Notes: generated by a model from the letters alone, not told the origin. A stretch of 64,000 nucleotides of DNA from Dactylonectria macrodidyma (GCA_020744425.1 JAGMUV010000001.1:682001-746000), one strand, 5' to 3'. Shown: positions 21,378 to 33,858, counted from the first letter of the stretch. Translations and numbers: made by a program.

Positions 21378-23782
21378 ATGTCGGATCACGCGGGAGAAGA
21401 GCCTGTCTATAAGCGCCGGCGGGTCGCCCACGCCTGCCAAACATGCCGAGCCCTGAAGTCCAAGGTAGGCACTAGGATAGCCAAGTCTTAAACAAAGCTG
21501 ACTGTGATTAGTGTGACGGCAAGAAGCCCAAGTGTGGCCGCTGCGTGGGCTATGGATTCACCTGCAGCTATTCACAGGGCAGGCCAGTGCGTCGTGACGA
21601 TGTCGCCAGCGAGGAGCCAGCCGACGACCACACAAATCTAGACGCAATCGAAGAGCTTCGAGGCACCATCGAACGGTACGAAGAGTTAGTCAACCGGCTC
21701 CTCGCACAATCTTTGCCCGGAAAGGAGGAGCAGAAAGATGTCCAAGAGTCCCTGATCGAGGTGAAAGAACGAGCAAAGCGGGCTTTAGATAGCATCACCC
21801 TGGCTGCAAGTCTCGGTTCTCCCAGCCCCGAGAACAACCCACCCACCCGTGAAACGCACCCCCGCAAACAGCACCGATATCTCGGAGAAGTGAGCGACAT
21901 TCATTTCTTCAACTTGGTTAAGAGCTTCTTACAGACCCAAGATCTGTCCACCGTCGAGCCTGACTTTGACAGCTACGAGCAAGACGGTGAAGTCTGGACG
22001 GCTAGTGCTAGGAGTAACGGGTTAGTCACACTACCCAGTCCAGACAAAACTAGAGAGCTCGTCGAGGTCTACTTTTCAACGATACATATAGCGTATCCCT
22101 TCATCCCGCAGTCCATATTCATGGAGACTTGGGGTGACTTCAAGTCAATTGGCGACGTTTCTAAGAATGCCACCGAAACAGCTATCTTTTGTTTGTGTTT
22201 CGCCGCCACCTAACGAAGACTATCGGCTAACCTTGCTGAGATGTCATTTGCGCCATTGGGTCGTACTATACCTCATTTCCTGGTCGAGACCCAAACTCAA
22301 ACCACCAACACGAGGCCTACTTCCAACGTGCCATGACACTCGCCGCTTCCACTAGGGCCCATCGCTCAATTCATCACGTCTCATTGTTGTTGTTACAATG
22401 TTTCTACTTTCTTGCCGTATGCAAAACTGACAGGTCAGTGCTCAATGCCATATGGCTTCTCGGTTTCCGACAGAGAGAAAGTTGTTGGACCACTTTGGGT
22501 CAGGTAGTTCGCATCGCTCAAAGTATCGGACTGCACGTCGAGTCTCGGAGTTCTAAACCTCGAAGTGCAACCTATTTTGAAAGGCGTCGAAGGATATGGT
22601 ACTCCATCTATGTTCTCGACCGTTTGCTCTCCCTTCAGCTGGGTAGGCCGCCAGCTATCCACGATGATGACTGTAGCGTGCCTTTGCCATGTCGACAAGC
22701 CGACGGTGACATCGACTGGACTGCGAACGATATTGAGCCAGTTGAGGAAAATTCATCGGAGGGTGACTATTTCGTCGCCGTCATTGCGTTTTCGCGCCTC
22801 GTTGGCTGCGTGCTTCGAGACATATATGGGCCAATGCACACGAGGCCGACGGTAGAGATGATGTTGAGCACGCAATCTTTAGATACACAGCTTGTCGAAT
22901 GGAAGTTGAAGCTTCCCCGAAAACTAAGATTTGACCTTGGTCACGCTTTTGATCGCAATATCACACTTAGACGACAGGTAACTTGCCACTTCTTGCCCCC
23001 AGATCCAAGAACTAATTCGAGTCAAAGCGGAACATGCTCGCGATCAAATTTCATCATCTTCGCGCTCTACTTCATCGCCCATACCTGTGCTATCCTCTCT
23101 TACGACAACTGGAATATGCTTCAATGGCGTTGCCACAGCTGGACTGGCCGCTCGTTAGCCTCTTTGAGAGGACATGTGTGAGCGAGGCGCGAGAGACCGC
23201 CCGCCTGTTGCATCACGTATCAGACGAAAGGGATTTAGTTCATGAGTTCCCTTGGTGGCAGATGATTTCCTGCTTGATCTGCGCTTGTTCAATCCTACTT
23301 GTCTCTAGCATATTTGTCAAGCCATCTACCGATGACCAGACCGAGTTTGATAGCGAGGGTCTACGCGACGATGCGGAAACGTGTCTCCAGATGTTTGAGG
23401 CTCTCAGTATCAACTCGAAGAGTGCGAGAGTAGCGCGGGACATGATTAAAGGCCTGAAACAATGCGGTTCCGAATGGAATAGTGAGTCTTCTAGTTCAAC
23501 TCTGTTTTACAATACGCTGACAATGATTAAGAACGTGGCGGACAAGCCCTTCAATCGGAGCTTGTCGGGCTGGGGCAACATAGTAACCAGATGCCTCTCC
23601 AAAGCTCCTTTCCCTTGGAGACTACGGAACCGAATTTGGTTAACCTGGAGGGGCAGAGCGTTCTCATATCAGGAGAAGCAGAAGTAGAAACACCCCAGAG
23701 CTGGCCGGCAGAAATCATCGACTCTATGGCTTGGTCTTTGCAGTTCTTTAATGCAACGCAGGGAAGTGGAAGCGGCGTTTAG
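21378..23782 (+). CDS. Zn2Cys6 transcription factor with fungal_trans domain
   Basis: An intact 721-aa regulator. Exons: 21378-21464, 21512-22190, 22241-22433, 22476-22977, 23028-23481 and 23532-23782. The sum is divisible by three. Residues 19-46 form the zinc cluster (CQTCRALKSKCDGKKPKCGRC then C). A coiled-coil-like segment follows (LDAIEELRGTIERYEELVNRLL). The middle part is a fungal_trans domain: HEAYFQRAMTLA, then CWTTLGQVVRIAQSIGLH, then RRRRIWYSIYVLDRLLSLQLGRP. The C-terminus is PQSWPAEIIDSMAWSLQFF. The second intron uses the unusual donor GTTTGT, and the third is a 42-bp in-frame intron whose removal restores the family consensus (KTDRESCW); I infer it from that fit. The target genes cannot be read from the sequence; no catalytic gene lies directly beside it. 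Confidence 0.9.
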
Positions 23783-25348
23783 AAGGATTGGGCGGTAGTT
23801 TGCACAGATTGTTTGCAGCCTTTCCAAGACCCTGCCATTATAAACCATCGCCGGCTCAAGAAATTAATCAATTTAAAATTTATTTCATGCTTGAGAATAG
23901 GTGAGCTGAAAGTTATCTGTTCTTTTGCCTTGACTATGACGCAACTCGTCGACTTAATTAGCTTGTATACATATCCGGTGCTGTTGAAACCGCTGTTCGG
24001 ACTTTTGTTTCTGCGCTACCGCGTTCCTCGTTGCCGCGTTTCTGTACAGTCATGTGTTTGCATTGCTTAAGTTATCATAATACGAAGGACTCGATTGATT
24101 GGTCGGCCTAGTTATAGATAGACTCTTATCCCTCCTCCCTTAACCACTAGGAACCAGCCTTCCTCCGCCAAATCCTTTAACCTACCAAGGGGCAGGATTC
24201 CCTTGTTTTCTAACGCGGTCATCACTCCTTCGGCTGCATATCGAGTAGCATAAGGTCAGCCTATAACTATATAACCTATGCGTTATAGTTAGTGCTCTTT
24301 AGGTTATTAAAGAAGGCATTATTAATGATTATCATTTCCTTCCTTTTCTCCTTCTAAGCTAATTCCTTTAATAAGACTTACTCTATCTTAATCTATTGGA
24401 TTATATCCTTATTTAATAAGGCTAATAAGAATAGGTTCTTCTAAAGGATATAGCAACTAAAGATTACTAACTAAATAAGCCTCTTATAACTAGGCTAGCT
24501 AAACTCAGTCTCTATTATATATCCTAAGCTAGATAGATAAAATGCTCTTTATAGCCTAGGAAGTAGGCTTCGATCTTCTTTAATTCTTTTAGCTAGTATA
24601 TATACAAGACGATTCTTATATACTAGTATTAGCAAGGGTCCGCCGGGCTATCGCACGATACGCTGTACGCGCATTATGTCGTTTATTTAGTTAGGGGGGG
24701 TCATTATAAGTCGGCTATATTGCAAGCAGTTGAATTGCGACGTAACGGGAATTGCAAAGTGTTGAATTACGACGTAATTAGAATTGCGACGAGCTTAGAA
24801 TGCAACGAATGCAGAGCCCTCACGGGGCTTTTATCGCATGACGATTTTGCCTTCCGATATCTAGCTTTTCTATCTAGCTTTCCAGCTGCTTGACGCATCT
24901 CGAAGGGTTGATTGGGATAGCAAGGCTTGCACCCTGATGCAGTAGAAACTCTAGTCATTCTGAGTTACTATTACCATAGGCTTAGGTTTTAGGCCTTTAC
25001 ACTGTTATTCGCTATTGGTTTTTTTTATACTGTTTAACCTCTGGCCCCTCTCTGAGTGTGCGCTGCCATGGACCATAACCTTAAAATACTTACTAATATG
25101 TCTTAGCACCATCTTGAAAATTTTACTACATGCGGTTAACGCATCTAACGCATTAGGTCGCGGAGTTCTTGACTGGGTTCTCTGCAGCGGCCTCTAAACT
25201 CAGGAAGACTCTACTTAACGCGCGTTGAGTCTTGGGCGCACTAATAGTGAGACTGTTCGAGAGACGTCATACTGAACCAATAGTGCATGGACTATTAGTC
25301 TGGACTACAGTGTGCACTAATAGTGCTCTTAATGGTCCGCACTATTAG
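23783..25348. other. AT-rich transposon graveyard
   Basis: From about 24080 to 24640 the DNA is very AT-rich, with TAA, TTA and CTA words in every frame, as left by RIP on a transposable element; I could not identify the element. At 24729-24745 and 24761-24777 the word GTTGAATTGCGACGTAA occurs twice, 32 bp apart (once with a G-to-A change), and GAATTGCGACG recurs at 24781. From 25237 to 25350 a cluster of CACTAATAGTG-type near-palindromes follows. Confidence 0.55.
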
Positions 25349-25350
25349 GA
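25237..25350. repeat. Cluster of CTAATAGTG/CACTATTAG inverted words
   Basis: Near-palindromic words appear at about 25239 (CACTAATAGTG), 25280 (AATAGTGCATGGACTATTAG), 25314 (GCACTAATAGTGC) and 25339 (GCACTATTAG). The outermost words are inverted relative to each other, so this could be a very short or internally deleted inverted-repeat element of about 108 bp. It abuts the broken end of the FAD-oxidoreductase fragment. Confidence 0.45.
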
Positions 25351-25548
25351 GCCCTGACATTGGCCACCGCACTCCACTGCGAACCTGCACCAGTTGTCCA
25401 CAGGAACCTGCAAGACTCTGGAGACCTCATCGGCATATGCGGGTTTGACACGACAAACATAGACGGTCTCTAACTGCTTCTGGTCCCAGATTGTGAAGTT
25501 GTCATCGGAGTCATCATAGTATAGTCTGCCAGGGAACTCAGAGGCCAA
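25349..25548 (-). pseudogene. N-terminal fragment of an FAD-linked oxidoreductase (PCMH/BBE type)
   Basis: A short frame carrying a recognisable piece of the FAD-binding PCMH domain of berberine-bridge-type oxidoreductases. It reads VYVCRVKPAYADEVSRVL, then CRFAVECGGQ, matching the family region where CRFAV(R/K)xGGH binds FAD; the conserved His is lost. The frame ends just after it, exactly where the CTAATAGTG inverted-word cluster begins. The rest of the enzyme (more than 400 residues) is absent, and there is no signal peptide. I read it as a gene broken by insertion or recombination at the small element. Confidence 0.6.
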
Positions 25549-25811
25549 ACTCTCACACTATTCCTGTTAGACGAGGTTTCTGCATCATTTAGAATTCCAC
25601 ACGCACGGCCTGTTGACAGGTCGTCACATCGCGTGGGAGGGGTAAACTATCCTTCTGAAGTCCGATGTCGGCAGCATTCGTCGACGTTTGCCGCCAACAA
25701 TACACAGTAAGCAGCAGAAAGCAGCAGAAGTGGCTAAGTGAAGTGTCAAAAGGACATGGAGATGATCAAGTCAGCCAACAGCAACTGTTGGAACATGCAG
25801 CAATAGGTCAA

Positions 25812-27988
25812 TTAAAAGATCGAGAAGTCAGTGGCATCTAGCTGAAAATCTTCCAAGAGCTTTCTCCAATCCAGTATACCCTGCGGGTTATCAAATTCCT
25901 GTTGTCCGCTAGTCTCCATCCCAGTCTTCCATGCAACCAGACCCATGCTATCATCGGCAGGTTGAGGCGTCGAACACGCTCCGTCAACCCCAGGGCTATC
26001 GTCGTCTTTAGAACAATTCATAATGGAAGTCGCTTTTGATTTCAGGGCTGCAAGCACCACCCATTTAGATTCATTAGTCGCACATGCATCCGTCATCCGC
26101 GTGCTTTCTAGATGGGAACCAACCGCTTCCAACGCTCGAGCTGCGCTAGAGCCCTGCGGCCGAACGCAGAGATACCACAGGATATAGATCATCATGTGAA
26201 ACTGCGGGTAAGCGCGCATCGACCAGCGGAAGGGCCGCAGGAGGTCATCTGACCAAATGTTGTCTGATTCTTCGAGAATGCTCAGTGCCTCGAGCAGATT
26301 GTCCTCGGTAGCCAACCCGCTGAAACTGTCCACACTCTCTCGCTGACGGGACACGAGATCGAGTTTTCGGAGGATCAACTGCGCAACTTTTATCGTCATT
26401 CTCTGCCGAGGGATGACATAGTTACAGCGGCCGAGGGCCTCGGCCATCTTGCCCTTAGCCTCACTAACGAGCTGCGCACGGAATAATTCCCGCGGAGTCC
26501 CAGTGCCGGGACCTGGTTGCAGCAGCTTGCCGCACACTCGGGCAACCTCGATATTTACCAGAGCCAGCGTCATGCGGGTCCAGCCAGCACGGGGCGGCGG
26601 CAGCTCTTTCATCTCTGGATATAGATCGACGTCTTCTAGGTTGAGGGGCAAGTCAACACCAGTCATGAGGGCGGGACTGTATGTGTTGTTCAGACCGTGG
26701 TCTTCAGCGGCCCTTCCATCTCGAGCGACCAGGTGCCACCATAGACGACGGCGTATTTCAGACTCGAATGGAGATAGGTTGAGTTTTTTCCCGTCTCTGT
26801 GCAGACCAATAGACTCTGCAGCTCGGATGGCAAGGCCATTCAGAACCCAGATGCCTCGTCCGGAGTTGTGGACTCGTACAGCGGCCTAGCCAAGAATTAT
26901 TATTAGCATCACTCATCATCCAGTGGGAGTATCACGCACCGAGTAGATTGCAAGCGCTTGCAGTAGACCCACAGTTGGGGCCTCGAGAAACTCGCCGCGT
27001 GCAAATGCCTGCTCCACGCCCTTCTTGAACTTATGAAGGCACGAGTATTTATCATCCTCAAGTAAGTTAGCCACTTCGGCGGGCTCTAACGCAACTGTGG
27101 CTGCAAAATAAACAGCAAAGCATACGGCCAAAACCTCGGTTGATGCGTTATCGGGGTCGTCGATGGTCGTATAGATGGAGATTTCGTCGGTGGGAATGTG
27201 GAGGATCTTTATGCACGGGTCGACACTATCAACATAGACTCTCCACAGTTGCATGGCGGCTAATTTGGTGGGAAGATAGCAGGTGAGCGGCTGCTCGAAG
27301 CACTTGCTAGACAGGATGCCCATCAGGTTGAAAGGTGATGAGGTGAATTGTTGTGGAGACTGGCTCCTTGGCGTTGAGAGCGCCGAGCGAACGTCATGTT
27401 CCTTTGATGGTATGGTATTAGCCCAGGCGCCTAGACATTCTGATTGCTTAGCATTAATGGATCTCACCTGTTCAATCACGCGAGAGAAGAGGACTTCGTT
27501 GAAATACTGGCTGGAAGACCCCTTCTTCAGCAAGATCTCGTCGCTAGGGCTGTCGTCGGTGCATTCCGACCTGGCGGGCCGACCTAGCGGCTCAGCAGCG
27601 GGAGATGTTTTGTAAGCTGTGCCAGTATGACCTGTACTGGTATAATCTCTACCGGTTTGGCCTGCACCGGTGTGACTTGGAGCTGGGTTGAAAGGCCTAA
27701 TACTCAATTTCGTCTCCTGCTCACGAGAAACCGTGATCAACGTCTTCTCCAGCTCAGAAATGCGACTGGCCACGTCCGTGATGGTCGTTTTCCGCACGCG
27801 GCGCACCGGCCCCGTCTGCGGGTACAGACAAGTATACCCGCCGCGGGAGCACTGCGAACACGGCGACTGCTTGTCGCAGCGCACCTTGCGGCGGTGGCAG
27901 ATGACACAGGACCGCTCTACTCGGCGGCCGGTCCGCGGCGAGGCCCATGACTGGCCTGGCCGGCCATGCTCAGGGGTGTGGAGGCCAT
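25812..27988 (-). CDS. Zn2Cys6 transcription factor, start region uncertain
   Basis: The main exons are 27884-26940 and 26885-25812, separated by a 54-bp intron (gtgcgt...gctag, with a gctaat branch); the junction ALAIYS-AAVRVHNSGRGIW restores a normal fungal_trans domain. The zinc cluster reads CVICHRRKVRCDK, then CSQCSRGGYTC, and begins upstream of 27884 in the same frame (TGRRVERSCVIC). No in-frame ATG was found before it. An ATG at 27988 (MASTPLSMAGQ) lies in a different frame that hits TAG within 24 codons, so either one indel disables the start or an unseen splice exists. Conserved middle motifs are RRRLWWHLVARDGRAAE and LPLNLEDVDLYP. The product is roughly 700 aa. Function of targets unknown. 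Confidence 0.78.
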
Positions 27989-28872
27989 ATTATCAATATA
28001 TGCAGGCTGTTTGTAATTTTATGGGGGTTTGTACGGCTTCGTAGAGAGCATGGGTCGGTGTCCCTTCAGCGCCGTTCGTAAGGGCCAGTTGGTGGATTAA
28101 TGGATACGCAGTAGAGGAGGGCTTCGGTGTCGGCTGATGTTTAGGGAGCGAGCCGAAGAGCTTCTGGTTTGGGCTTGGGGGGCCTTGCGCCAGATATATA
28201 CGTGGTGGGGACTTTACAGCCAAATTGCGCTGAAACTCGTCATCAGCGTGAACAGAGCCGACATCGCGACGCTAGCCAAACGCTCGTATGCTGAGGGCTC
28301 AAGGTTCATGCGCAGAGACTAACACCGAACAATGACCTGTAATTACCGGTTGGTTTGTGGACAACACTTATCCTGGGTCCGGCTAGGGCGCTCCACAGTG
28401 GTGAAGCTTGGCCTGCTTCAAGAGCTGTCGTTGGGCGCTTCGGCCTCGGCTCCCACTCTTGCGCCGCCGCCGAAAGGGACTCCAAGCCGCACGCAATATC
28501 CGACCTAAAGAGCGAAGACGCGATGAGGGACCTATTCGTCCGGCATTTCTCCAAGACCCTTTTGAAGGCAGAGAATCTTTGTTTTTGACAACACATTCTC
28601 TCGGAGCCGACACCTTTGAAACCCGTCGCAATAGACCACTCGCTCGCCCTTCCAGCGCCGAGTCTCTTCAGACATCGGACTGCCTCTCAAAGCGGCCCAG
28701 CTGTGAAAAGACGATGTAAACCCCGGTCTTCCTTTCCAAATCACGCCTTCCCACCTTAGATTTCTAGCTTCCACTTTTCCCGTTTAACCTCCTTTCAGCC
28801 GCACTAAACCACCTCCCTCCCCAAACAAAGTTGACAATCAACGAGTCCTTGGCCTCTTCGGCTGACTCCCAG
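27989..28872. other. Intergenic region
   Basis: It holds the upstream region of the minus-strand regulator and no recognisable gene. Open frames at 28355-28588 and 28408-28719 overlap each other and show no family features. Confidence 0.4.
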
Positions 28873-29241
28873 ATGACCGGCATGACGTTGAAGACCGCTG
28901 TCCACGAACCAGATAATGGTTTAACCGACAAGTCGTCGGTCACGGAACAGCCCGATGAGGAGGCTGTGGTGGGGACGGCTATTCTCGCCATGGTGTGGGA
29001 CCTATCTCATGTTCGGATTGGGAACATTGTTGGATGCCAGCTATTGAAGGGAGTTGAAAACGGGTATTGCGCGGTAGTAACTACTGTTTCTACATTGGTG
29101 CTAGAACTGTCCTCGCTGGAACGCAAGCATACCTATATCTACGGCGCTACAAGCTTCTTTGTGAGTTTTGGGTTTATGGTTAATGTCGCTGGTAGCTTGC
29201 AGTGGACTCAGGGGCTCGAAACCTGCACATCTCGATTTTGA
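28873..29241 (+). CDS. Hypothetical small protein, weak candidate
   Basis: A single open frame beginning at ATG 28873 (MTGMTLKTAVHEPDNG) encodes about 122 residues. An acidic N-terminal part (VTEQPDEEAVVG) is followed by moderately hydrophobic stretches (GYCAVVTTVSTLVLELS and GATSFFVSFGFMVNVAGS) that could be membrane segments. No homologous family is recognised and no intron is evident. It is listed because amino-acid composition and the position before a clear gap make it plausible; it could also be a chance frame. Confidence 0.25.
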   Translation: MTGMTLKTAVHEPDNGLTDKSSVTEQPDEEAVVGTAILAMVWDLSHVRIGNIVGCQLLKGVENGYCAVVTTVSTLVLELSSLERKHTYIYGATSFFVSFGFMVNVAGSLQWTQGLETCTSRF

Positions 29242-29770
29242 AGAGGGGAAAAATAGGGTGCACATTAGAGAAATTATAGATTCATTCAGTCAGCATTTGT
29301 ATCACGCATCTCCAACTCAATACCTATTACCGGAGAGTTGTGCGGATCGACTTTTCGGGCTTCACATTTGTAACCCCGGCCTTTATGAGCAATCTCAATC
29401 GAATCAAAGACACATCGGCCTGTAATACGAACAACTAGATCGCTGATCAAGCATAATAACAAGCATATGCCTGTTCGTCACCAAAACGTCATGGCTCTTG
29501 ATCGTGGTCACTCCCCACGAGCCTAAATCATCATGGGTGCTCCAGCTAAGGCTTGGGATCTACCAGCCGAGCATTTCGCAAACCGAGATCAAATCTAATT
29601 GACTCAGATGTAACCGAGGTTAGTTGTCGTCTGACTGGTAAACGGGTTACATCGAGACAAAGTATTCTCAGCATAATTATGTTGCATGGCGACTACCTAC
29701 TTCTGAACAAATATCCACATACACAAACCACCACTTTCGAAATTCAAATTGCAAACAACCATTCTTCATC

Positions 29771-30698
29771 ATGGCAACCGACCTGTTTCCTGGCTTCACC
29801 CGCCAATTCATCACAACCTCTGACGATGTTTCCATCTTCGTCCGCGCCAAACTCGAGGCAAACAAGCCTCCTCTTCTCCTATTGCACGGGCTCCCTCAAA
29901 CCCATGCCGAGTTTCATCCCATCATCCCCTCTCTCCTGCCCCATTACAGCATTGTGCTCATGGACCTCCGCGGCTATGGTGCCTCCTCTGCCGTCTCAAG
30001 CACCAATGGGTTCGGCTACTCGAAGCGACTGATGGCCCAGGATTGCGTCTTTGTCATGGCCGAGCTGGAGTACGACAAATTTACTCTCGTGGGCCACGAT
30101 CGTGGTGCCGGAGTAGCGTACAGCCTGACTTTCGACTAACCAGAGAAACTTGCCAAAGTGGTTGTGGTCGACATCATTCCAACTGCGGCCATGTACAGTG
30201 GATTTGGGGATGCAGCTGCTGGGCTGAGAGCGCATCATTGGCTCTTCCTTGCGCAAGCCGATCCATTCCCCAAAAGGATGATCAATGGCACCGATAATGG
30301 CAAGATGTTTTTGGATCACACGCTGGCGACCCGGACGAAGAAGAGAAACCTCGACGACTTTTCCGAGGCGGCACTCGAGGAATACAGGGACGCGTACTGT
30401 ACCGAGGAAAGAATCCCACAGCACCTGCGAGGACTACAGGGCTGGAGCGTTCTTGGATAGAGTCCATGACGAGGAGTTGAAATTGGGAAACAAGATAGAA
30501 ACCCCAATGCTGGCAGTGTGGGGCTCGACGGGCTTGTTCGCTGAAGCAATGGCTGCGAAGGCTGATGAACCTCTAGAAATATGGAAGAACTACGCTCGAA
30601 ATGTTCAAGGGAAGGGTTTGGAGTGTTGACACTTAGTTGTTGAGGAGGACCCAGAAGGCCTTGTTGAAGCCCTTTTGGCATTCCTGCTGAAGAAGTAG
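29771..30698 (+). pseudogene. Alpha/beta hydrolase (haloacetate dehalogenase/epoxide hydrolase type), broken
   Basis: The start MATDLFPGFTRQFI leads to a clear alpha/beta-hydrolase core. It contains LLLLHGLPQTHAEFH (oxyanion-hole HG motif), LMDLRGYGAS, and LVGHDRGAGVAY, where Asp110 sits at the nucleophile elbow as in dehalogenases and epoxide hydrolases. The frame is interrupted by TAA at 30137-30139 (after TFD; relatives continue with a residue before PEKLAK), by an extra C in CCC near 30414 that shifts the frame after TEERI, and by TGA at 30627-30629 near the catalytic His region. Homologous reading continues across all three breaks, ending LLAFLLKK at 30698. It is a recent pseudogene by its high similarity to the family pattern. 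Confidence 0.85.
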
Positions 30699-31204
30699 CC
30701 GGCAGATCGACACTATCTCCTCTCGGTAGATATAATCTTGAAGAACCTCCTATCAGTGCCAGTACATAGCTAGAATATGGCGAGTTTTCAACTGGGGTGC
30801 CCTATGATAGGCGCATTTTTCATCTAATTATTTTCTCTCTTGGATTCTCACCCTCAATTCTTCTGTTTAGCTTACCGCAAGCCTATTGCGCAAATGCATG
30901 TGAATATTTCTCATGGATTTTCTGTAGGGTCCATTGGTCTAGCATCACAGTGTTTCGCTGATTCTACGGCGTGCGCGGTTCGTCCACCGGCATTGGCCCT
31001 TGGTAATATCGTGGGCGATCAAGCCGTCCCAAATGTACCTCTCTTTTGAAAGTTACTAAGTCGCTGAGATTAGGCGTCAAGCGTTTACTGTTCTTAATTA
31101 CTAATACGTTCCTTTGCTAAGCTGCTTTAATCCTTTAATAGATGTTATAAAGCCTTGTTCTGTTGACACATAGGTTCTTTTTCATTTCCCCTTCAACGCA
31201 GCTA
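30699..31204. other. Intergenic region
   Basis: Short 3' flanks of the broken hydrolase and of the convergent minus-strand gene. No gene or repeat seen. Confidence 0.45.
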
Positions 31205-32688
31205 TCAATTTATATTTTGTGGCAAATTCCTTGTATCCGCAATGCCTCCTGCCAGTTGAACGCCTGTCATCAGCGCTGCCACGCTTGCTACATAACTGAA
31301 TAAAGTGCTAACTTCCCAGCTGAATCCATATAACACTAGCGCTAACCCAGACATCGCAACACTAATCCCAGCAGTCCCAAAGAAGTAAGCTTTCCTGACA
31401 GAGAGGTCACCATCTCGTAAGAGAGGTATTACAGAACAATATATCGTGAGAGAGTTGAGGACGAGTTGAGAGAGGAGAGTCCAGAATCCGTCGTCAGACA
31501 GCAACGTGTCAGGTGTAGAACGACAGACGGCAGCACGGTGTTTGGATACAGCTATTCCGATAAAGATGCCACTAACGGCTGCCAAGGTGAGAGATACTGT
31601 CCAGAGCGTCGACTGCTTGACCATACTTCGGAGGAGTCTCTTTCGTGGTGACATCAACAGAACGTGAGATGCAAGCGTTTTGAAGAGACGTAGAAGGTGT
31701 AATTCGAGCCAGGGAAAGATTTTGCTGGATCTTGGCTTCCTCAAGCTCTCCTGGCCTATTGAGTTGATGGTAGACTCGCCATTGTTCTCCGCGACTATGG
31801 GAATGGGGCTTCTTTGTCGTCGCCTTCTCCTTAGTTCGTTGGGAGCCTCTTCATACGGTGTTAGTCTGATTCCAGATTTTTTTTTCGTTAGGCCAGAGAC
31901 AAACCTCCTTGTCCCAACACTGATTTGCGTTCTTCCCAGAGAATCCTCATATCTTCCAGGCACTCAGAAATGCTTGAATCGAGCCCTTCCAATTGTGGGA
32001 GCAATGTATGGATTGCTCTCCAAGCTGGGGCAGGATCGATCTTAGGAACCTGGTGAGGGGAGTTGTCCTTTAAACATCCGTCCAACTTCTCCAAGCGACT
32101 TTGCATCTCAATCCTCGCGGAATGCAATTTCTTCCACTCAAGGCTGCACCTCTTTGGGTCACCACCCACGGACGGCTGAAGGATTTCGCTGTTCCAGTCC
32201 CTCAACATATTCATCCAACGGTCCTCTATGTAGAATTGATACTCTTCGATGTAAACAAGAGGATTTCTTGGCAAGGTCCACTTGGATACTTCACCGGTCT
32301 TATTGTACTTCCCCTGGAGGCTTCGCATTATTACGGCCACACGCGTGAACTCGTAGGCGGCTTTAGGGTTGGCAAGTGCGGCGTAATGCAACCAGGCATC
32401 GTCGGCAGAAAATTCAGGCGGTTCAGAGTCCTTATCGTGGTAGCGGTAAGTATTTGTAGTACATCGATCCCATTCGGCCCATTTCATGTTCTTGAAGATT
32501 TTCAATGACATAGTGTCAATGGATTTCGACGTTTCCGGCCGTAAAGAGACAAACGACGCGTCGCTGCCTGCATGGTGCGGATTTGTGGATTCATCCTGTT
32601 GCTCTGCCATAGCTTTAAAAACGGGTTCGTAGAGTACGACACAAAGTTGGTTAATGCCAGATTGGAGATCGAGTTCAAAATGGAGCAT
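31205..32688 (-). CDS. Unknown protein with soluble N-terminal half and four C-terminal membrane segments
   Basis: Exon 1 (32688-31905) and exon 2 (31848-31205) are joined by a 56-bp intron (gtttgt...tatgaag, with an actaac branch). Without splicing the two halves lie in different frames; splicing gives 475 codons in register (VLGQGEAPNELRRRR). The N-terminal half is hydrophilic, with IFKNMKWAEWDRC and a long Trp/Tyr-rich region (VYIEEYQFYIEDRWMNML). A basic linker follows, then four hydrophobic segments: VSLTLAAVSGIFIGIAV, LLSQLVLNSLTIYCSVI, GTAGISVAMSGLALVLYG and SYVASVAALMTGVQLAGG. A start at the internal Met27 (32610, MAEQQDEST) is also possible. It is intact but of no family I know. Confidence 0.75.
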
Positions 32689-33858
32689 AGCGCGCCTTAT
32701 AGGCAGTCCTGCAGCCCTCAGTTCAGCAGTCGCTTAGCCTTACAGGAAGCCTACAAGCATGGCTATGGGGCTGTGTGTACTCCGCCATTACACTGCCCGT
32801 TAGCTGGCGCTTGTTGGATGCACAATGGGATTTTTTACGCATGGTCTACCCTTGCGCTATATACTCAGAGAATTCGTTGTGATAAGGAACATGTTTTTGT
32901 CCGCTATCTTAAGGAAGGTGAAAATAACGCATTCTAGTTGGGATAATAAGACTTGCACGTGAAACGTGAATTAATGTTTTAAGGTCAGTCGCGTTTCTGC
33001 CGATCTGATCAGCTGCAAGTCAAGTCGCAATATCGCGCTCTCGAGCAAGTCTATCAATTGCGTCAGTATATGAAAGTCTAACGAGGTAATTTTTCCCATT
33101 AAATCATTATCAATAATAGTCTTAGACTGGCAATCTGTTAGACGAAATAGGCGAAGGCATATGGCTTCGAGTGTGGACAGTTCCTTTGAACCTAGTCGAA
33201 GAGTTCCGTCAAACGTAAACTGGGCATGTGGTCACTATTCCTTCAAACTCAGCAGTCGAGAATAAATACTACCAAAATACGTAATGCCAAAATGAACGCA
33301 TATAACATAATACAGGCAGTCCTGAATAGAATATAATGGGGGAAGGTCGGGCGTTACTAAAGCAAGACTTAGAAGGTAGCTACAATAGCGTGCGCTTCTT
33401 CAATGGCTGGTTGATCTGATGGGTAGGTCTATACATTTCTCCGCTGGCTGTCCGTCTAGGAACTAAGCGTGAACATTTTCAATGGCGGCCTTGATTACAT
33501 TAAAAGCAAAATGAAAACTAGATGGCTCAATTGAGCAATCCCTGACTAAAAAGAGATCGGCTTTCATTGGTTACCCTCACAGCCTCATGCGAGATGGCTG
33601 CCTTAAGTGGACCTAAGGCATTACCAGAACGCGGAGGCCCGGTTCAGGCTTTTCCGATATCAGGCTGAGATTGTGCCCTAATAAGCATCCGCGGCATCAT
33701 CTTACTTTTGATATGTTCCTTGTAACTGATCATCCCGTATTCCGAAACCGACCGGCGAGGGTAAGTTGCTATTACACCGCTGAATAGAGCGCTGCGGCAA
33801 GGGTCGACACAGTATCTCAGCCAGGCAGTGGTTTGAGAACCAAATCGAGAAAGGCGAC
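32689..33858. other. Intergenic region between two divergent membrane-protein genes
   Basis: The 1.17-kb interval separates the starts of the minus-strand gene (32688) and the plus-strand gene (33859), so it probably contains both promoters. No recognisable gene, repeat or RNA is visible. Confidence 0.45.
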
